From: Albula goreensis
Taxonomy: Eukaryota; Chordata; Actinopteri; Albuliformes; Albulidae
Direction of reading: 5' to 3'
Assembly (NCBI GenBank): GCA_022829145.1
Contig: CM040746.1
Coordinates: 26,720,832-26,784,831, forward strand
Length of the DNA: 64,000 nt
Positions 57,660-64,000 of this stretch are shown one piece after another. A program made the translations under genes and the position numbers. Below the pieces are notes generated by a model. That model worked only from the letters and a program-made list of their open reading frames with translations. It was not told the DNA's origin and made no database searches. Positions within the stretch are counted from its first letter, which is position 1. Every line of letters starts with the position of its first letter.

Positions 57660-58132
57660 AAATGAACAATTCCCTCACACTTCATTCAGTGGGGGACTTT
57701 TATTCTGAATTTCTCGGGAACTTCCTGTTTAAATTTCACAGACTTTCCACACTGAGCTCGAAGCTGAGCCAGCTGGCACCACAGTGCGACGCCGTGGATG
57801 TGGGAGACGTTTAATTAATAATTTAAGAAAAATAGTTTCGCTTACTACTATAAGCAGAGGAGAAAACTCATATAGTATACAAAGAAGGAGAGAAAAGCTC
57901 ACTAAATTAATTTTCTTTACTATCCAACTTTTTTGGAAGTAAATTAACGTTAGCTGGTAGCCTGCTAGCTAGTGGTGGGTGGGACGCTTTGGAACCTTTT
58001 TAGTGAACAAGCTCTTAACTTCATCTGGTGTCTTGTTCGGACGACCGGAGATTTCTGTATTTAGTCTGCGTTTGGTAGTATCGATAATAACATTTTTCGG
58101 ATATACGAAGGTTGATGACTATAGAGGGCACA
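57660..58132 (+). promoter_or_regulatory. ehd1: ehd1 promoter/5' UTR region
   Basis: The sequence immediately upstream of the ehd1 start has no in-frame upstream ATG other than 58115-58117, which would add six residues (MTIEGT) not typical of the family. GC content rises here. The transcription start is not determined. Confidence 0.35.
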
Positions 58133-61100
58133 ATGTTCAGTTGGAGCAACAAGAATGGGAAGAAAAAAGACCCCGAACTATTTCAGACGGTTTCGGATGG
58201 GTTGCGGCGACTCTACCGGACCAAACTGTTTCCCTTGGAAGACACGTACCGTTTCCACGATTTTCACTCACCGGCTTTGGAAGATGCCGACTTTGACAAT
58301 AAGCCCATGGTACTCTTAGTTGGTCAATATTCGACCGGGAAAACCACTTTTATCCGTCACCTAATGGAACAAGACTTTCCCGGTATGCGAATAGGCCCGG
58401 AGCCGACCACAGACTCTTTCATAGCAGTTATGCACGGTGACCAGGAAGGGGTGATACCGGGCAATGCACTGGTTGTTGACCCCAAGAAACCTTTCCGCAA
58501 ACTCAACGCTTTTGGGAACGCTTTCCTTAACAGGTGAATACCCTCGCCGCCGCCATCCAGTTATTGTAATAACGATTAGGGTTGTGAGACTATTAGAATA
58601 TCGGCATTAGTTGTGAGCTAACTTGATTGTTGCCCCAGCAATGCACCTTTTCCTCTCCATTTGGTCATGAGCTTGATTGCCCAAAGTCAAATTTCAACGT
58701 GAAATTTTGCTTTCTTGCTGTCATTAGTTGTTTTAAAGAAACGCGACTGGTGTTCCTTTGAAGGTACGTTAGCTATCGCTGATAAACTTTTTTGTGCTTG
58801 TCATCACTGACCAAGATATCCTCATAATTACAGAACTGCTATGTCATTTGAGGATCTTTATTACCTGGAAATTGGTTGTGAAAGTTAGGTCGGGTGTTAG
58901 TTATTTGGATGGTGGTTGTGAAATTCCATAATAAAGAACAACTTCAAAGACAACTGCAGATTAAACCAAAATGGTAGCCTGCATTAATAAATGTCTGCTA
59001 ATCATGTGTATTAGGTGATAGTGTCAACATAGTGTACACCCTCTTATACACAGACTTTCGTGTATTTGACAGCTGACTGTAAGTTAACGTTTAGGTGGAC
59101 TTCATTCGAAAAACTGGTATTGGCTTTAACAGAGGAAATTGTTTTTTAAGAAATCATACTCGTCACAAGAATATCCCGTTGTGGTTGTAAAATAGACGTT
59201 TAAAGAGACATGACTCTTACGAAACCCGTGCAGCAAGATGTCATGAAGGAGTAGGCGTCCTAACTCGTCATACCCTTCGCGAAGAGCTATTGAAACGTAA
59301 GTCATTCCTTAAACGTGATGTGCGTAATAGGTTATCCAAGACGGGACTTCTGAATTTAAGTCAGGCTCAAACAGTGCTGTGATTCAGAAATTATGTGGGC
59401 CCATTGTTGACTCATGCATGTCTTTTGAAACCATGTAATTTTCATGAATCATTTTCTCTCCTCAGTATTGTTTGTTAGACCATAAAATTCCTTGAGTTGT
59501 AGCTATCTGGAATCTATTTTGTCCATTTTGGCCTGTAAGAAATACACTATTGCACTTGATTCTTTATATTACAGCTACAGTACCTTTTCACCAAAGGTAT
59601 TTTTTGATGTCAGTGTAAAAAAAAAAATCAGCTTTCTTCTTAGGTATTAATCACTTTTAATGCATAGCAAGGCTCTGGAGGCACATTGGTTTTCACAGGT
59701 TTCCAGGGAAAACCACATCAGCAAAAGCAATACAGTATGTAGCCCCTTTCATACAAGCATGCTTTACCCAGAGATCTTGTGGAACATCTCCATCCAGCGG
59801 GGTTGTGTGAATGATAGACAGAGTCGGTATTTTGGAAAAGCTGTTCTGGCAATCCCCCACCCTCAAGTCCCAGTAAGATTCCTGCAAACATTCCATTTTA
59901 AAAATGGGGAGAACAAAGCATTTGGATTTGTAGATAAAGCATGAAAAATGTTACAACAGTCTTATGTTAGACCCTGTAATCTTGATGCGAGTGAACCCAT
60001 CAGTCCCTTATGGTTTCCACCTTGGTTCATTGAGTGTTTAACAATGTCTTGCAAATGCATCTTTGTAAGTGAAGTTCATTCACAGAAGTACCACATCTAA
60101 ATAAAAATGGCACATGACCACAGAAGTTTCCCACCCACTGTTTTTCAAAGACAATAACAGAGGTTCCACCAGCATCCATTTCTGTCTGTCACCATGACTG
60201 ACATGATCAAAAGAAATCATCTGCTATCATCTGCTCTGTCTTTTTTGACCATTTACTAATTAAACACTGCTATGGCAGACCTACTTGTGTCAGTTTACTC
60301 TCTTTAAAATAACTCAGTTTTTTTACATCGCATTTGCATGTTATCTTTTTATATCTTAAATAATCCAATGAGATACTTTTAAGTATTTGATATGCTAATA
60401 TTATTCTTTATTTTGCGGTGTCACACTATATATTAACGGCTGGGATAATGTATGTATCTTTCAGCAAGTAGAATAAGCATCTGAATGTTATATATTTTTT
60501 GGTTATAATTGCAGTTGATTTGTTATTCTTTATTGGTAATTTGCAGGAAAGTCCCTGTTAGCAGAACCACCTCTGTTAAATGGATTCTGTGGACTTGTAC
60601 CTTAAAACATAACACTCAGCCTCACTTCTCCCTGCCCGGTGTCATGTGTGATTATACTCTGCACAGAAATCTAATAGATGGTCCATCATGGTATGGGCAA
60701 AATGGCAATGGTCCATATTTTATTAGTGATAGCTCCTTGTGATGATCAGGGGAAGGTGTAGCTTACTTGGGAGGTCCTCTCCAAGAGCTTGTCTGTTGCC
60801 TGGATTTACATTCCACCATTCATAGCCTGTTAACTACTTTATTATCACACCTCACTGTATCAGACCTGGATTTCTTTTTAACTAGTATTTTACTTTTTTC
60901 TGAAACTTTTATGAGGAAAGAGAACCAGCTGACCCTTACAGCCCTCAAAGACTAAAGCTGCTTGCCTTGTGAAAACTCTGAGAAGAGTCCTGAAAGGGCT
61001 CGCCAGCCAAATGTAATGAAGAATCAGAATCATGTGTAGGGGCCAAGGGCGTGTTTTCCCTAAAAGTACAAAAGCCTCCTCCCTTTCCCTGTAAGTAAGT

Positions 61101-63884
61101 TTCCCTACCTTGGGGTCTGCACATTGTGAGAACTGCCATGGTCTGTAAGAGGGCACTTGTCGTGCAAAGTGCTGACGATCACAGACAAGCAGATAATGCT
61201 CACACTGCAGTGACCAGGCATGACTGGACAAATGTGTTGGACGGTCATGTGTTCAATCCCATTAAGGGGATTTTTCCTGATCTGCATTAATTCCTTTTCT
61301 GCCATATGCTGCATTACAATTCAGTAGTTCACAGCTGATATGGGATTGCTTTGAAAAACTTTCTTACCCTGCTTACTCTCAAGTGTTTTGCTTTCAAAAA
61401 TAGTTGCTGTTGTGAGCTGTTAATATGGTGAGATTTGTAGCTGATTTGGGATTAGTACTACAGTCAAAGCCTTGATCTCATAGCAGACATTCTCCAAGCC
61501 TTTGTGATTTTCTGTGAGGAATGGATTGTCTTGCTTGTGCTTTTACTCAGATAACATGTATAGTAGTGTGGCATAAAGCAAGATGTGAAGTAGACACTGA
61601 AGTGGCTGTGGAGGTTTCTATCAATCATTTTTTTTGCAGTCAGATTTGCTTGGACAAACAAAAAAGCTTGGGTCAGTGATATTATTACTTATTCTGCTTA
61701 TTGTAACAATTGGGAAATGACTCAGCAGTTTGAAATTTCCATTAACACTGGTGGCAAAGAAAGGGGACACACACACCCACGTAGTTGAAAAAAAATACTT
61801 GAATAAAATTCAATAAAATTACAACTTCCTTGTAGCAGAGACATCAGACTGGCTCTTTATGATTTGCTCCTTTTCATTCCATATAGCATATATAATAGAG
61901 ATATCCTGTTATAGAGGCCCTGAGAAAAGTGGCCTCTCCCTATAGAGTGTTTGAGTGAAAGGGTCTGTGTTTTTCCTCTCTGTTCCCCCTCTCTCCCATA
62001 TAAATGTGTAAGTGCTCTCACCAGTGTCTGTGTGGTCATACAGAGACTCATGGCAGCTGTCAGACATCATTGATAAAGGAGGGAAGATGAGGAAAAACCA
62101 AGAATGCAAGAGACAGAAGGAGAATCTATTGGAAAGGGTGTTGGAAGGAGGAGAGACTAGAACATGGGAGAAAGATGAAAAAGGTGGCAAGCAGGAGAAG
62201 AGAACAGAACATGGGTATAAAGTAGCTAAAAGGTTGGCTGTATGAGATTGCAGGAGGCCAAAAGGGGAAGGTGGTGGATCGGTTTCTTATGACAGCACCA
62301 CTCTGGTATGTGGTTGGTGAGATAGGGAAATACCAGTGCAGGATGTGGCAGACCTAGTTGTGTGGAAAAGTGCATTTATCATACATGTCCTACATGTAAA
62401 GGAAATAAACCGTATATCATACAGAACAGGGTAAAGCACATTTAATCATGTCAAAGTGTTGCATGCTGATACGTTTCTTAAAACAATACATGTTATGTAG
62501 ACTAATCCATATACACTATGCTCCCATTTTGTGTTTAAATACAGTATGACTTTGAGCATGTAGCCTACCCCAGGCCTATTTTTGACTTGGGTGACCTGAA
62601 TTGGAGAGCCTGTTTTCTCAATCATGTCTGTTCATACAACTGCATAAGATGTGAATATTTTATGTTGAATACATTATGAACAAAACTGTAGATATTTAAA
62701 CTGAAAGTGGTTTTTCATGCAGTCAGTTGCCCTCAGGCAGAGGGAATGGGATAGGCACAGCTACTCACGCGCTTACATGAATGAGAAGGAGAAGAGTTAA
62801 ACAATCACTTGCTTTGTTGAAGCGGTCTTCCTTCTTCAAGTTTTTATTGTAGTCTGCTGCTTGTCACATTGGACTTGTGTGTTGGTTTGGGATTTGTTTG
62901 TGTATGTAGACATACCCATTGAGCATTCACATTTGTTTTCATATTGGACTGTAGTGCATTTTTCAATGTAATGGTTTGTGACCACTTTGTGCATTTGATT
63001 TTATCACGGTCTTTCAAAGTACAGATATATTTATATATGATATATTTATATATATGTAATATGTTAATATATAATATGTTAAAGTTATCAACTTTCATTT
63101 GGCTGCTGATACAATCAAGTTGTACAGTTTTGCATTGTACTTATTGCATTGTACTAATTAATATCATTTTAATTATTCGTATGTCAATATTGCAGACAAA
63201 AAATATGCACTGTATGGAAGTGTGGATGAGGTTTTTGTTTTTGTTTTTTTATTTCTCATTCAAACAGTAAATATTTAAGACATTAGAAACTCTAATGGGC
63301 TCTCTATCCATTTAGTGACTTACATGAAGCACTTACCAGATGAAAATTATCCAAAATTGCCAGTAGTTCATCTGTGGTGTCTTACACCCCTTTGTTCAAG
63401 GAAAGGACCAAAAAAGGATGTGAGCATTATTAGTCACACCAATACCGAAGAGTTATAATAGGAAGTTGAGGTTGTGCAACCTGTTTGCATTTGGGTGTGT
63501 GTTTACATGTTTGGTTTTGTTTGTTCATGGAAGTTGCGTGTCATTATGTGCATTATGTAGTCACGCATTTCTGCTCCCCCCCATCCCTTTATTACTGAAG
63601 AGGAGACAGTTTCTTTGAATGTTTTCAGCTCTGTGACAAAGCATAGAAATTGTTGCAACTGTGTATGCAACTTCAGTTTCAAAGACACAAGTCCTGTCTA
63701 AGTTGAGATTAAAGGACAGTTTCCCTGGTGTTCCTAGTGTCCCTCTCCAGCTTATCCTTAGTTATCTCTGTCTGTGTTTCCTACAGGTTCATGTGTGCTC
63801 AGATGCCCAACCCAGTGCTGGAGAGCATCAGCATCATTGACACCCCCGGAATCCTTTCTGGAGAGAAGCAACGCATCAGCCGAG
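58133..63884 (+). CDS. ehd1: EH domain-containing protein 1, 3'-truncated by window edge
   Basis: EHD proteins are dynamin-like ATPases that tubulate membranes of the endocytic recycling compartment and help form cilia. Two coding exons are inside: 58133-58533 and 63787-63884, joined in phase across an intron of 5.25 kb; the next donor is CGAG|GTTTGA. The start MFSW is the standard EHD N-terminus. The P-loop GQYSTGKT is at residues 64-71, PTTDSF at 91-96 and DTPG at 152-155, followed by [12 protein letters not shown]. The remainder of the ATPase domain, the helical domain and the C-terminal EH domain lie to the right of the window. [16 protein letters not shown] and [18 protein letters not shown] favour EHD1 over EHD3; choosing between fish ehd1a and ehd1b is not possible here. 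The intron shows no recognised gene. Confidence 0.93.
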
Positions 63885-64000
63885 GTTTGAACCGTCTCTT
63901 CTCTTCCTGTATTCTCTTTTTGTCTTTCTTCTTTGTTCTTTCTTCAATCTCTTTCACCGCAAAATCTAATTTTTAAAAATGGAATAGTCTTGACCTTACT

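Noticed and set aside
58112..58132. Upstream in-frame start for ehd1
   Set aside because: The ATG at 58115 would add MTIEGT ahead of MFSW, but MFSW is the conserved N-terminus of EHD proteins.

Overview
The window is nuclear DNA from a ray-finned (teleost-type) fish. The evidence is spliced genes with GT-AG introns, AT-rich intergenic DNA full of (CA)n/(TG)n microsatellites, remnants of Tc1-like and hAT-like DNA transposons, a fish-type dispersed repeat, and protein sequences closest to what I know of fish orthologues. The species cannot be named from the sequence alone. Exon coordinates were read by hand from splice sites and protein similarity and were not checked by any alignment program.

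Layout, left to right. (1) 1-7060, + strand: the 3' two-thirds or more of prpf39, a U1 snRNP-linked splicing factor, entering from outside the window. (2) 7246-9971, - strand: mrpl49, a mitochondrial large-subunit ribosomal protein in four exons, converging tail to tail with prpf39. (3) 11260-15415, + strand: an intact 664-codon hAT-transposase-derived gene with a BED-like zinc finger. It has a predicted upstream non-coding exon, and a small degenerate hAT-type MITE lies in its 3' region. (4) 16320-21875, + strand: ubxn1 (UBA, coiled coil, UBX), complete except for an apparent one-base frameshift in a C run in its seventh coding exon. (5) 21876-35268: a 13-kb gene-free stretch holding a Tc1-like relic, a GC-rich patch of alternating GTCGCC/GGCGAC repeats and several microsatellites. 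(6) 35269-42027, - strand: cnih2, a complete six-exon cornichon family gene. (7) 42028-48990: gene-free and rich in microsatellites. (8) 48996-52892, + strand: a decayed arachidonate lipoxygenase pseudogene that has lost its PLAT end and the exons carrying the first iron-binding histidines. (9) 52893-57700: gene-free, with a dispersed fish repeat. (10) 58133 to the window end, + strand: ehd1, of which only coding exons 1 and 2 are inside.

The genes do not form a pathway; they are unrelated housekeeping, neuronal and trafficking genes. In the human genome MRPL49, UBXN1, CNIH2 and EHD1 all lie on 11q12-q13, so most of the window keeps an ancestral linkage group. PRPF39 lies on human 14q21, so its position beside mrpl49 is a linkage difference. 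The most notable items are the intact, apparently domesticated hAT gene, the lipoxygenase relic and the frameshift in ubxn1.
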